Numbered from the stretch's first letter, positions 1 to 11,806 are shown. The stretch: DNA of 64,000 nt from Arachis hypogaea (GCF_003086295.3 NC_092040.1:64058565-64122564), one strand, 5' to 3'. Notes: generated by a model from the sequence alone, not told the origin. Numbers and translations are program-made.

Positions 1-1792
1 AAACCCTCAAGTATGCGAGCACCGTATTTTCTTAGAAGAAGGAGCTAGGCCCATTTGGCAACCTCAAAGGCATTTGAATCCTACCATTTTAGAGGTTGTG
101 AAGAAGGAGGTAACCCAGTTATTGGAGGCAGACATCATTTACCCCATTTAGGATAGTGAATGGGTGAGCCCCATACAAGTCGTCCCAAAGAAATCTGATG
201 TTACTACAATCAAGAATGAGAGTGGAGAGCTCATAAATACAAGGGTGCAAAACTCATGGAGGGTGTGTATTGACTATCGGCATTTGAACACGGCCACTAG
301 GAAGGATCACTTTCCATTGCCGTTCATCGATCAAATGCTTGATCGATTATCCGGTAAGTCTCATTACTGTTTCCTATATGGCTATTTGGGTATTTCCAAA
401 TCCACATTGCTTTAGAAGATCAAGAAAAAACTACATTTACATGCCCCTTTGGAACTTATGCCTACAAGAGAATGTCATTTGGCTTGTGCAATGCACCAGC
501 TACTTTGCAAAGGTGTATGATGAGTATATTTGCGGATCTTCTAGAGCATTGCATGGAGGTGTTCATGGACGATTTTAGTGTCTATAGGGACACTTTTGAT
601 CATTGCTTGTACAACCTTGTAAAAGTATTAGAAAGGTGTAATAAATCAAATCTTGTTCTAAATTTTGAGAAATATCATTTTATGGTTAGACAAGGTATTT
701 TTTTAGGACACATTGTCTCTAATAATGGTATTTCTGTGGATCTGTCAAAGATCAATGTTATTTCTAGTGTGCCTTACCCCTCCTCTGTGAGGGAAGTCCG
801 TTCGTTCCTTGGTCATGTAGGTTTTTACCGGTGATTTATTAAGGACTTTAGTAAGGTGGCACTACCTCTCTCTCGATTGTTACAAAAGGATGTTGAATTT
901 GATCTAAGTGAAGAATGCATGGAGGACTTTGACCCGCTCAAAGTTGCATTGACCCAAGCTCCCATTGTAAGAGGGCCGAATTGGAGTCGGCGATTCGAGA
1001 TAATGTGTGATGCATCAAACTATGCGGTGGGAGCCGCGCTAGCACAACACGAAGTTAAAAATTCCTTATGTCATTGCCTATGCCTCTAAAACTTTAGATG
1101 GAGCCTAATCCAATTACACTACCACTAAGAAGGAATTGTTGGCTATTGTCTTTGCTTTGGATGAATTCCGAGCTTATCTACTTAGTTCTAAGATGGTAGT
1201 GTACTCGGATCATGCGGCATTGAAATATTTGTTGGCTAAGAAAGAGTCTAAACCAAGGTTGATTAGATGGGTTTTGCTTTTACAATAATTTGATCTAGAA
1301 ATAAAAGATAGGAGTGGTTTGCAAAATCTAGTGGCGGATAACTTGAGTCGCCTTGAGCACACAAAAGGCGATCCCACTCCCATCAATGATGAATTTTCCA
1401 TTGAGGGCTTGAAAGCAATATCCGAAGTAATCCCTTGGTATGCATCCATTGCCAATTACTTGGTGGCTCGCACCTTTCCTCCCAATTTCTCCAAGCATCA
1501 AAAGGATAAGCTTAAAAGTGAATCCAAATATTATATTTGGGATGACCCATACCTTTGGAGATGTGGTGCGGCTCAAGTAATTCAGAGGTGCATCCCACAA
1601 ACTGAATTCCAGTCTATCTTGGAGGCTTGCCACTCCTCTGAGTGAGGTGGTCATTATAGACCTCAAAGAACGGCCCGAAAGATTCTAGACTATAGATTTT
1701 GGTGGCCAACTCTTTTTAAAGATGCTTCTCTCTTTTTTAAATCTTGTTCATAATGCCTTAGGTTTGGTAATATCTCCAAGAAGGATGAGATA
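1..1792 (+). pseudogene. Backbone element A: decayed Athila-like pol (RT, RNase H, start of integrase)
   Basis: This is the 5' visible part of a Ty3/gypsy pol gene that runs off the left edge. Blocks in order are the start of RT ([20 protein letters not shown] near 270-330), the RT catalytic motif FMDDFSVY near 560-590, RNase H (MCDAS near 1005, [11 protein letters not shown] near 1203-1235) and the integrase zinc-binding region (near 1600-1740). It is clearly dead: stops at about 151, 832, 1287, 1642 and 1753, frameshifts near 400 and 1070, and the first RT catalytic Asp changed (FLYGY where FLDGY is expected). The frame stops at the AGATA target site and resumes at 41596, because element F was inserted there. 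The closest family by wording is Athila; I did not search a database. Confidence 0.93.
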
Positions 1793-2408
1793 TGTAACGA
1801 CCCAATTTTTAATATGTATAGATTATACCGGAAATTGAGCGCTACCAATTTGTCTTCCTAATTATTATCTATTATTTATCATATGAGCCTGATTCGCTAT
1901 TAAAAGCGTAGTTGTTTTGTGAGGTACTTTTTTTTTATAACATTTGTCTGACGTTCGTAATCATTCACAAATCAACTCACAAATAATAACAGATACAACA
2001 GTTATAACAACCACACTTATACATCTCAAACAATTAGTAACATTCGGTTATCCAGCCTTTATTAGAGTAAAGATCCTTAGTTAAAACACCCCTAGGTATA
2101 GCTAGATAGTAATTATATACATATATATACATACAACATCCCAAACCCTGACTTGTTCAAGAAGTCCCTAAGCTGGCACCCAGGGTAGCCTAGACTCTAC
2201 ACTCACTTAATCCCACTAAAGTACTTAAGCGAGAAAAAATACGTTCTAGGTCTCCAAAACTCAAGTTAGGTGTAACATCATCAGCGAACTACGAAAGGGT
2301 ACTCATGCTTCCATCTAAAGGGAGAAGGGAGAGAGAAGGGGTAAGAACTGGGGAGTTCTTAGTAGGGTCAGGGTTATTAGTTACTGTCATTAATTCTGTG
2401 TTGTTTAG

Positions 2409-4498
2409 TGATGGTGTTTTGCGGAAAAAACGAATTTCCAACACACAAATCCAACCGGCAAGTGTACCGGGTCGCATCAAGTAGTAATAACTCACAAGAG
2501 TGAGGTCGATCCCACAAGAATTGATAGATCAAGCAACTTTAGTGGGTGATTAGTTTAGTCAAGCTAACATTGAAGTGAAATTGGATGAAATGTAGCCAAC
2601 AGAAAGTAAAATAGCAGTGAATTTAAAGCTGCAGAATGTAAATGGCAGGAAACTTAAAGAGCAAGAAAAGTAAATTGACAAAATCTTAAATGACAAGAAA
2701 GGTAAATTGCATAAAAAGTAAAGTGGTTGGGGTGCTGGAAATTAAATAGAGCAATAGATCATAACTCAAAACTCTTGTAGCAAGCTTAAATTGCAGGAAA
2801 GTAAATTGGGAGCAATGTAAACAGAGAAGCAAAATTGCAGTGAATCGAAACTTAGAGCAATTGCAGAGGAATTAAAATTGTGCAGGAAAAGTAAATCAGA
2901 TCATGAACAGAAATGTAAAATAAAAAACAAGTGCAGAGGAATTAAATGGCTTGAAAGTAAATTAAAAGTCAATGGAACAGTAAAAATAGAAGAGCAGCCA
3001 AGAACTCAACTCAATTGCAAAATAAAATTGAAGATCTCAGGAAATCAAAGAGACTAGAGAATAAGTCTAGATCTCAAGCCCTTCCTTGATTCAACAGCAA
3101 ATAGATTGAAGAAGAAATAGAGATGGAAGCAGTAAAGAGAGCTTTGATTCAAATCAAAATTCTTTGAATTATGCAGAAGAACAAAGCAGAGATGTTGCAG
3201 ATGGAGAATGAAAACAAAATTCCATTCAATCTCAATCCAAAATTCAAACAGAAAGAAAAATTAAAAGAGAGAGAGCTATCTACTACTACTACTCCCTAAT
3301 GGAGCAAGCCCCCCTTTAGTGAGATGGAATTGATGCCTCTATATAGGCTTTACAAAGTGAAAATTAAAACAAATTACAATTAAAATGAAAATCCTAATCT
3401 AATTGATCCATGTGCCTTTGAGTGATGATGTGGGCTTTTCTTGCTTTGGATTTGAGGAGAAATGGGTTTGGTTGGCCTTGATTCAATTTGGAGAGGAATT
3501 GAATTTAAATGGAATTCTGGTTGGATTTTGGCCCATGAGTGTTTGCTCCCAGGAGGCTGCCCTGCCCTTGTGGAGGGCAGAGCAGGGAAGCCTTGTGTAA
3601 GGATCCAACTAGCGTGCCAAATTTTGGGAGGGGCATCAGGATGCTGCCCTGCCCTTGTGGAGGGCAGGGCAATGTTGTCATGGTGCGTCCAAGCTGTGCG
3701 CCCAAGCTCCCTTGCTGTGCATGCTGGCCGTGTCATGCGCTCATGCTTGTGCACCAAGGAGAGTTCCCAAGTTCAAACCCTTGTGAAAGCATTTGAGGAA
3801 ACAATTTTCCTTGAATTTTTATGAAGAGAGCACGACATTGCTCTCCAAGAGAGCATTCTGCTCTCCTTGAGAGCAGACTTCCTTAGTTTCCTTGTGTCTC
3901 CCTCTTCGAGCCTTGGTGGAAGCATTTTGGTTTATTTTTGCTTATTTTTTGGCCCTTAAAGATGCCTTTCACTCATGCCTCAATTATATGCCAAATATAG
4001 ATTTCTATATTTCATTGGAAAGCTCTGAATGTCAGCTTTCCAACGCAACTGAAAGCACATCAATTGAATGTCTGTAGCTCAAGTTATAGCCCTTTGAAAT
4101 AGGCATGGTCATGCTGTGAGCACCCAGTTTTTACCTTAGCGAAAATTCTTGCTTCTAACCTCACTTTGCATCACAATATTGCTCTGCCCTTGGCAAGAGC
4201 AGGGCAGTGTGTGCTGATTGCCTATTCTCCTTTAATTTGGTCATGGGCCACGCTTTTAAAAGCGTGGCCTAAGGCTCCAAAGTGTGCTCCAACTTCAAAG
4301 TGTGTCCCAAAGCTCTTTTTTTCTCCTTTTTTTGTGCTTCTTTGCTTCTTTTTCTTCTTATTTCCTACAAGATTTATAAAATTAAAATATCAAGAAAATA
4401 TATCATTTAAGTACAAAAGCATTCAATATTTAAGCACAAATCATCAATTTCTTGTATGAAAAAGCATAGAAAAATAGGTATATGATGACATGTCATCA
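2409..4498 (-). repeat. 3' LTR of element B
   Basis: This 2090-bp LTR pairs with 29326-31395. The length difference of 20 bp is explained by one extra block near 3846-3865 (a duplicated gagagca-type segment). It contains GC-rich inverted repeats built from GGGCAGGGC-like arms (about 3556-3590, 3638-3672 and 4180-4208), a long palindrome at 4246-4269, and a TATA-like CTATATAG on the - strand at 3339-3346. Confidence 0.93.
4246..4269. repeat. Perfect 24-bp palindrome in B LTR
   Basis: Each arm is GGCCACGCTTTT followed by its exact reverse complement. The same palindrome is intact in the other B LTR at 31143-31166 and has one mismatch in solo LTR J at 55807-55830, so it is a stable family feature. 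Confidence 0.9.
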
Positions 4499-4535
4499 CA
4501 ACACCAAACTTAAACCTTGCTTGTCCCCAAGCAAG
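4499..4535 (-). promoter_or_regulatory. Polypurine-tract region and preceding stem-loop of B
   Basis: Immediately inside the 3' LTR, the sense (-) strand reads TTTAAGTTTGGTGTTG up to the LTR. This is the position of the plus-strand primer (PPT). Just upstream in sense is an 8-bp perfect stem CTTGCTTG / CAAGCAAG (4528-4535 with 4516-4523) closed by a GGGA loop. The same arrangement is found in C, D, E and I. Confidence 0.7.
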
Positions 4536-6295
4536 AAAAGAATCATGCAATAAAGATTGACAATCCAAGGTAAGAAGAATAGCAACTCAATGTTCATGGT
4601 TAGCTAGTTTTCTATGCATGCTTAAATCACAAAAGAAATGTAAATGATTGATGCTTCTATCTAGCTCATTTTTATGAAATCTTTTTCTTATAATTCTTCC
4701 TTGAAACAAGCTTTTGATTTTTTTTTTTACTTCTCCTTTTGGGTGCTTTGCCCCATGAGTTAATAACAAAGCTACGACTTCTAAATGCTTTGTTTTCAAG
4801 TATTACCACTTGATACATAAGCACCACAAGCATTTAATTAGAGGACTTCATTAAGCTCATTTTTCTTTTCTTTTCTTGACTCTCTAATCATTGATGCTCA
4901 GAGCCTTGAGCTTTGAGGGAGTGCTTTTGCACTTGAGCCTAGCCTTGACTTCTAAGTGTTTTGTTTTCAAGCATTTGGCTTGATACATAAACACCACAAG
5001 CACTTAGCAAATAAATTGCCATTGGTACTCAGAGCCTTCAGCTTTCTCATTCTTTCCCTTTTTCTTTTCTTGCTTTAATTGTATTTGCTTCTTCAAGGTT
5101 TTCATGATTTCAAAAGATTTCACAAAATATACTAGATGAAAAACTTCAATTAAATAAAATCCAATGCAATTGAGCAACAATCAATCACACTAGCTTTCCA
5201 ATACTTGTATGCACATGCTAAATTCTTCTTTAATTCCTTGTTTGTTTATAATCATGATGCTTTTTTGGTTTTGAATTCACAAAACTCAAGTTGGTAGTCA
5301 TAATGTCACAACAACATATTTCAAATCAAATTCAAGCTATGCTTAGTCATACCACACATGTATACAGAAAATATAAAGACAATCATGCAATTTAAAGTGC
5401 TGGAAATAAATGAAAGGAAAAGGAACTTTACAACCTTGTAGTCCATCTTCTCTATTGTTGTCATTTTCCTCCCATTCTTCTCCTTCCCATACCAAATCAG
5501 AATGCTTGCTCTTCCTCAAGCAACAATTAGAACAATGGTGGTGGGGTCTAAAATGGATCATGAATGTCTCACACAAAAGGATGTCAGTAGCATATATGTT
5601 TAGGCAAGCAAGATTAAGAGTAACCATCAAGGCGCAGAGAAACAGAAACATTGTGATTGCAAACATAGGATGGTGTGCATGATACATTTCATAAAAGAAA
5701 TAAGTGGCACACCAAACTTAGTGTGACACTCTCACTTGGAATTGATGCAAGTATCTAGTAAACATTGAACCAAATTTTGTTGCATAGCAACACCAAACTT
5801 AGAATGCAACCATATGTCAATTTTATTTGAAATAAAACTAAACAAAAGAAACTCTTATTTGAATACAATCACCAAGCCAAAAATCTGTCATGAATGAGGA
5901 TCTCTTGATGCTGTATTAACAAAAACAGTTGATAAAAGAAAACTTAAAAATAAAGAGGTGACTAAAACAAAGAGAATGCAAACAAACTGTCAAAACAAAG
6001 AAAAATAACAATGTAAAGGCAATATGACTATGCAGACAAGTGATGTTGCTGGATGAGTTGCATAGAAAATAAGTGGCACACCAAACTTAGAATCTTGGTA
6101 TGTCACTTTCATTTTTGATTTGATGCAATCATCCAAAAAGATTGAAAATAATTTGTTGCAAGGCAACACCAAACTTAGAATGTAATCATATGCCAATTTA
6201 TTGAAATTTAAACAAAGCATGGAGAAGAAATGTACCTACTGTCTACCTGTTCTTTACTTTCTTCCTCTTCTTCCAATTTGTTAAGAGGAATGACC
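4536..6295 (-). other. B 3' non-coding region
   Basis: About 1.76 kb lie between the B ORF stop and the PPT. I see no credible gene. In the sense strand the PPT-like motif TAAGTTTGGTGT recurs near 5709, 5788, 6078 and 6166. Confidence 0.7.
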
Positions 6296-7069
6296 TCAAA
6301 GGGGAGAAGATTCAACTACTGTCCCTTGCCTTGGCCTTTCCTCAGCAAGCTTCCTTTTGCAAATGGCTTGATTGATCTTGCTTGCTGGATTAGGGACAGA
6401 ATTGGTGCTCTTGTTAGTTGTCTTCACTTCTTTGAATTCAAGACTTGGTTGCTGTGTGATTATTAGAGTTTTGTATTCATCCAGGGCCTTTTGCATTGGT
6501 GGTTCCATGAGCTTTTCTTTTATGTACTTCTCTGCTTCACTTGAGTTTGACTTCTCTTGAGTGTCTTCCTCACTTTCTTGCTCTTCCAGTTCCTCTCTTG
6601 CACTCAACATTTGACTTAATAGCTTTTTCATTGAGGAGGTTTGTTGATCTTCCCAACATTTCTTCATCTCCTCTTCATATCTTTTAATCTCAGATTCAAT
6701 TGTTGAGACTTTTTGGTCCAGGGGAGTTTGAGGAGGTTGTGAGTGTTCAGGTTCTCTTGTCATCTCAAGTGCAGTTTCAGGTTCAAATATTTCCACCACC
6801 TCTTTTTTCATTGAAATTTTACTTGACACAGAGGCTTCCTCATTTTGCCTTTCCTCTTTCCTTGTTGCACTCACCAATTGAGCTAACATTATTTCCATGT
6901 TTTTGAATGAATTTTCTTGCTCGTTCCAGGATATCTGAGCCTCCCTCTCATATTTTTCAAACATGGTCTCGAGCTTTGAGAGGCTTTGGTTCATGGAAGT
7001 TTGTGTGGGTGGTGAATTTTGATAGAGGCTTTCTGTTGAAGCATGGTCAAGTGATGATATCTTTGGATG
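6296..7069 (-). pseudogene. B ORF, C-terminal part (coiled-coil, acidic; unrecognised)
   Basis: This open frame continues the B protein that begins at 29144; the two halves rejoin in frame once element C and one AATAT copy are removed. It encodes roughly 258 codons, rich in Glu, Lys and Gln, with long heptad-like stretches (for example residues around KLETMFEKYEREAQISWNEQ and IESEIKRYEEEMKKCWEDQQ) suggesting coiled coil. There is no zinc knuckle, protease motif or RT. Its place directly after the PBS and leader is that of gag, so I infer a gag-like particle or RNA-binding protein, but no family is recognised. The frame itself has no stop; it is broken only by the insertion of C. Confidence 0.7.
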
Positions 7070-7074
7070 AATAT

Positions 7075-8560
7075 TGGTGGACGAAATTGTGATTCACTTG
7101 TTATTCCATTTTGCAAAATTCATTGCTTTTCATTCCCTGATAATGGCGCCAAAAACATGATGCCAATACCATAGTTCACAACTCCGTTCAACTAACCAGC
7201 AAGTGTACTGGGTCGTCCAAGTAATAAACCTTACGCGAGTAAGGGTCGATCCCACAGAGATTGTTGGTATGAAGCAAGCTATGGTCACCTTGTAAATCTC
7301 AGTTAGGCAGATTAAATTGGTTTATGGTTTCGAAAATTAATAATAAAATAGAAAATAAAAAGGGGTAGAAATACTTATGTAAATCAATAGTGAGAATTTC
7401 AGATAGGTATATGGAGATGCTGTGCTCCTCTTGAAACTCTACTTCACTACTCACTCTTCCTTCAATCCTTCTTACTCCTTTCCATGGCAAGCTGTATGTA
7501 GGGCATCACCATCATCGGTGGCTACTTTCAATCCTCTCGGGAAAATGATCCTATGCGCTGTCACTGCACGGCTACTCGTCTGGAGGCATCACCCATGGTT
7601 GATGGCTACATCCCGTCCTCTCAGTGAAAACGTTCCTATGCTCTGTCACAGCACGGCTAATCATCTGTCGGTTCTCAATCAGGTTGGAATAGAATCCATT
7701 GATTCTTTTGCGTCTGTCACTAATGCCCAGCCTTCAGGAGTTTGAAGCTCGTCACAGTCATTCAATACCGGAATCCTACTCGGAATACCACAGACAAGGT
7801 TAGACTTTCCGGATTCCCAGGATCCTACTCGGAATACCACAGACAAGGTTAGACTTTCCAGATCCTCATGAATGCCGCCATCTATCTAGCTTATACCACG
7901 AAGATTCTGTTGGGGAATCTAAGAGATATGCGCCCGGCCTAAGGTAGAACGGAAGTGGTTGTCAGTCACGCACGTTCATAGGTGAGAATGATGATGAGTG
8001 TCACGGATCATCACATTCATCAAAGTTAAGTGTAGCGTATATCTTGGAATAAGAATAAAAGGGAATTGAATAAAAAGTAATAGTGATTGTATTGGAACTT
8101 GAGGTACAGCAGAGCTCCACACCCTTAATCTATGGTGTGCAGAAACTCCACTGTTGAAAAAACATAAGTAAAAGGTTCAACGCCAAGTTACGTCGTCAAT
8201 CTCCGAATAAAGTATGGACTATTATATATTGCTGGAAAGCGCTGGATGTCTACTTTCCAACGCCGTTCAGACCGCGCCATTTGGAGTTCTGTAGCTCCAG
8301 AAAATCCATTTCGAGTGTAGGGAGGTCAGATTCCAACAGCATCAGCAGTCCTTTTGTCAGCCTTTTTCAGAGTTTTGCTCAAGTCCCTCAATTTCAGCCA
8401 GAATTTACCTGAAATCACTGAAAAACACACAAACTCATAGTAAAGTCCAGAAATGTGAATTTAACGTAAAAACTAATGAAAACATCCCTAAAAGTAGCTC
8501 AAACTTACTAAAAACTACCTAAAAATAATGCCAAAAAGCGTATAAATTATCCGCTCATCA
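7075..8560 (-). repeat. 3' LTR of element C (332-bp internal deletion)
   Basis: It is 1486 bp against 1818 bp in the partner. The difference is a single 332-bp deletion at about 8177, corresponding to 28165-28496 of the partner, bounded by GTTCA on both sides. The missing part holds the TATA-like box. Two tandem duplications are present in both LTRs: about 50 bp near 7770-7865 and about 100 bp near 7495-7675. Confidence 0.93.
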
Positions 8561-8598
8561 CAACACCAAACTTAAATTGTTGCTTGTCCCCAAGCAAC
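8561..8598 (-). promoter_or_regulatory. PPT region and preceding stem-loop of C
   Basis: The sense strand has AATTTAAGTTTGGTGTTG directly before the 3' LTR, preceded by the 8-bp perfect stem GTTGCTTG / CAAGCAAC with a GGGA loop (8579-8586 with 8591-8598). Confidence 0.7.
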
Positions 8599-9651
8599 TG
8601 AAAATCAAATAGGATAAAAGAAGAGAATATACAATAAATTTCAGAATATCAATGAATATTAATTATAATTAGATGAGCGGGACTTGTAGCTTTTTGCTTC
8701 TGAACAGTTTTGGCATCTCACTTTTTCCTTTGAAGTTCAGAGTGATTGGCGTCTCTGGGAACTTAGAATTTTGGATAGTGTTATTGACTTTCCTAGTTAA
8801 GCATGTTGATTCTTGAACACAGCTACTTATGAGTCTTGGCCGTGGCCCTAAGCACTTTGTTTTCCAGTATTACCACCGGATACATAAATGCCACAGACAC
8901 ATAACTGGGTGAACCTTTTCAGATTGTGACTCAGCTTTGCTAGAGTCCCCAGTTAGTGGTGTCCAGAGCTCTTAAGCACACTCTTTTGCTTTGGATCACG
9001 ACTTTAACCACTCAGTCTCAAGCTTTTCACTTGGACCTTCATGACACAAGCACATGGTTAGGGACAACTTGATTTACCCGCTTAGGCCTGGATTTAATTT
9101 CCTTAGGCCCTCCTATCCATTGATGCTCAAAGCCTTGGACCCTTTTTACCCTTGCCTTTTGGTTTTAAGGGCTATTGGCTTTTTCTGCTTGCTTTTTCTT
9201 TTTCTTTGCTATTTTTTTTTCGCACAAGCTTTTGCTTTTCACTGCTTTTTCTTGCTTCAAGAATCAATTTCATGATTTTTTTCAGATCATCAATAACATT
9301 TCTCTTTGTTAATCATTCTTTCAAGAGCCAACAATTTTAACACTTATAAACAACAATATCAAAAGACATATGCACTGTTCAATGAATCATTCAGAAAACA
9401 AAAAGTATTGTCACCACATCAATATAATTAAATTAAATTCAAGGATAAATTCGAAATTCATGTACTTCTTGTTCTTTTGAATTAAAACATTTTTCATTTA
9501 AGAGAGGTGAAGGATTAATGGATTTTATTCATAGCTTTAAGGCATGGTTACATACTAATGATCATGAAGTAGAGACACAAAACATAGATAAACACAACAT
9601 TTAAAAAAACCGAAAATAGAAAGAAATAAAGAACAAGGAATGAATCCACCA
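8599..9651 (-). other. C 3' non-coding region
   Basis: About 1.05 kb lie between the third ORF and the PPT. The region aligns by eye with 13695-14640 of D, including the block around TTCCAGTATTACCACCGGAT. No gene is visible; the short frames near 9054-9340 are T-rich and low complexity. Confidence 0.7.
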
Positions 9652-10800
9652 TTAGTGGCGTCTTCTTCTTGAAGGACCAACAATGTCCTTAAGCTCTTCT
9701 ATGTCCCTTCCTTGCCTTTGTTGCTCCTCCCTCATTGCTTTTTGGTCTTCTCTTATTTCTTGGAGAATGATGGAGTGCTCATGATGTTCCACCCTTAATT
9801 GTTCCACATTGTGGCTCAAATCTTCTAAGGAGGTGTTGAGTTGCTCCCAATAGTTGTTGGGAGGAAAGTGCATCCCTCGAGGCATCTCAGGAATTTGTTG
9901 ATGATGAGCTTCCTCATGCACTTCTTGAGAACCGTGCATGGTTTCTCTTGCTTGCTCCATCCTCTTCTTGGTGATGGGCTTATCCTCTTCAATGGAGGTA
10001 TCTCCTTCTATGATAACTCCAGCTGAGTAACATAGATGGCAAATAAGGTGAGGAAAAGCTAGCCTTGCCATGGTGGAGGACTTATCGGCTATTTTGTAGA
10101 GTTCATTGGAGATGACCTCATGAACTTCTACTTCCTCTCCAATCATGATGTTATGAATCATGATGGCCCGATCCACAGTAACTTCAGATCGGTTGCTAGT
10201 AGGAATGATAGAGCGTTGAATAAACTCCAACCATCCTCTAGCCACAGGCTTGAGATCCAGTCTTCTTAGTTGAACTGGCTTGCCTTTGGAATCTATTCTC
10301 CACTGAGCTCCTTCCACACATATGTCCATAAGGACTTGGTCCAACCTTTGGTTAAAGTTGACCCTTCTAGTGTAGGGGCGTTCATCTCCTTGCATCATGG
10401 GCAAGTGAAACGCCAACCTCACATTTTCCGGACTAAAATCTAAGTATTTCCCCCGAACCATTGTGAGATAGTTCCTTGGATTCGGGTTCCTACTTTGATC
10501 ATGGTTCCTAGTGATCCATGCATTGGCATAGAACTCTTGAACCATCAATATTCTAACTTGTTGCATGGGGTTGGTTAGGACTTCCCAACCTCTTTTTTGG
10601 ATTTCATGTCGGATTTCCGGATACTCATTCTTTTTGAGCTTGAAAGGGACCTCGGGGATCACCTCCTTCTTTGCCATAACATCATAGAAGTTGTCTTGAT
10701 GGCTCTTGGAGATGAATCTTTCCATCTCCCATGACTCGGAGGTGGAAGCTTTTGTCTTCCCTTTCCCTTTTCTAGAGGATACTCCGGCCTTAGGTGCCAT
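9652..10800 (-). CDS. C third ORF, plant transposon-protein family (382 aa, intact)
   Basis: The product begins MAPKAGVSSRKGKGKTKAS, a basic Ser/Lys-rich tail. A conserved core follows (about residues 50-265) containing YPEIRHEIQKRGWEVLTNP, MVQEFYANAW, DFSPENVRLAFHLP and DLKPVARGWLEFIQRSIIPT. I recognise this as the domain annotated 'putative plant transposon protein' in plant genomes; its biochemical role is not known to me. The last 80 residues are a predicted coiled coil (LEDLSHNVEQLRVEHHEHSI onward) ending in an Arg-rich tail. It occupies the place of the env-like ORF of Athila, but I see no signal peptide or membrane segment. It is uninterrupted although C's gag-protease has stops. The same start (MAPK) and core are found in D. 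Confidence 0.82.
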   Translation of the reverse strand: MAPKAGVSSRKGKGKTKASTSESWEMERFISKSHQDNFYDVMAKKEVIPEVPFKLKKNEYPEIRHEIQKRGWEVLTNPMQQVRILMVQEFYANAWITRNHDQSRNPNPRNYLTMVRGKYLDFSPENVRLAFHLPMMQGDERPYTRRVNFNQRLDQVLMDICVEGAQWRIDSKGKPVQLRRLDLKPVARGWLEFIQRSIIPTSNRSEVTVDRAIMIHNIMIGEEVEVHEVISNELYKIADKSSTMARLAFPHLICHLCYSAGVIIEGDTSIEEDKPITKKRMEQARETMHGSQEVHEEAHHQQIPEMPRGMHFPPNNYWEQLNTSLEDLSHNVEQLRVEHHEHSIILQEIREDQKAMREEQQRQGRDIEELKDIVGPSRRRRH

Positions 10801-10831
10801 TGATGGTAATGGAAAAACAAAAAGCTTATGC

Positions 10832-10874
10832 TTTTACCACACCAAACTTAAAATCTTGCTCGCTCTCGAGCAAG
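10832..10874 (-). promoter_or_regulatory. Internal copy of stem-loop plus PPT-like motif upstream of C third ORF
   Basis: In sense, an 8-bp perfect stem CTTGCTCG / CGAGCAAG with an AGAG loop (10855-10874) is followed by TTTTAAGTTTGGTGTG, then the third-ORF start about 35 nt later. The order and spacing copy the module at the 3' PPT. Confidence 0.65.
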
Positions 10875-11339
10875 AAAGAAAAGAAGAGAAGAGGAAGAAG
10901 AAGAAATATGGTAGAGAGGGAGAGAGGTAGGTTCGGCTAAGGGGGAGAAGATGGGTTAGTGTTGTGTGAAAATGAAGTAGAATAGAAGGGTATTTATAGG
11001 GAGAGGGGAGGGTGTATATTCGGCCATTTTGGGTGCGAATGGGTGGGAAATTGATTTTGAATTTTATGAAGGTAGGTGGGGTTTATGGGGAAGAGTGGAT
11101 TGATGTGAGTGGTGAAGGGGTAATTGGGAAGAGGAATTGAGGTGATTGGCGAGAAGTGTTGGGAAGTGTGACATGGGGAATTCAAATCACAAAAATAGGA
11201 TTAGGAGGTAAGGTGGGAATATATTAGGTGGGGATCCTGTGGGGTTCACAGATCCTAAGATGATCCTGTGGGGTCCACAGGATCCTGAGGTGTCAAGGAA
11301 TTCCATCCCTGCACCAAATAGGCATGTAAAATGCCCTTG
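10875..11339 (-). other. C region upstream of third ORF
   Basis: About 465 bp of purine-rich sequence on the + strand. It includes an inverted repeat around GGATCCTGTGGG near 11225-11285. No gene is seen. Confidence 0.6.
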
Positions 11340-11592
11340 CACACCCAACTGGCATTTAAACGCCCATTGGTGCACGTTCTGGGCGTTCAACGCCCATGTA
11401 AAGCATGTTTCTGGTGTTGAACGCCAGTTTCATGCTTGTTGCTGGCGTTCAGCGCCAGCTTTTCTTCTCTGGGCACATTCCTGGCGTTCAGCGCCAGAAT
11501 GTTGCTTGTTTCTGGCGTTCAGCGCCAGAATGGTGCTCTGTTCTGGCGTTGAACGCCAGCCAGATGCATCTTACTGGCGTTGAACGCCAGCC
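11340..11592. repeat. Array of about eight TGGCGTTNAACGCCA palindromes in C
   Basis: Units of 14-18 bp centred near 11357, 11387, 11418, 11449, 11488, 11518, 11549 and 11581 recur at about 30-39 bp. Several are perfect (CTGGCGTTGAACGCCAG). Linkers share a GCTTGTTT/GCATCTT flavour but are not identical. Confidence 0.9.
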
Positions 11593-11733
11593 TGTGCGTC
11601 CTCCAGGGTGTGAATTTTTTCTTCTGCTGTTTTTGATTCTATTTTTAATTTTTATGATTTTTTCGTGAATCCTCATGATCATGTACCTAATGAAACACAA
11701 AATAACAATAAAATAAAAATTAGATAAATAAAA

Positions 11734-11749
11734 CTGGGTTGCCTCCCAA
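11734..11749 (-). other. Post-stop hairpin of C
   Basis: The sense strand reads TTGGGAGGCAACCCAG: four Watson-Crick pairs plus a T-G wobble around the AGGCAA loop, 58 nt after the end of the gag-protease frame. An AAGCGCTT palindrome lies just 5' in sense. See the matching sites in A, D, E, G and I. Confidence 0.6.
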
Positions 11750-11806
11750 CAAGCGCTTCTTTAATGTCAATAGCTTGACAGTGGCTCTCATGGAGCCACA
11801 AGGTGA

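Noticed and set aside
3380..3824. Overlapping 120-125 codon frames on both strands, also at 30297-30741
   Set aside because: They lie in the B LTR and owe their length to GC-rich inverted repeats; presence in both LTRs reflects duplication, not conservation.
7422..7745. 107-codon frame repeated at 27407-27730
   Set aside because: Inside the C LTR with no protein features.
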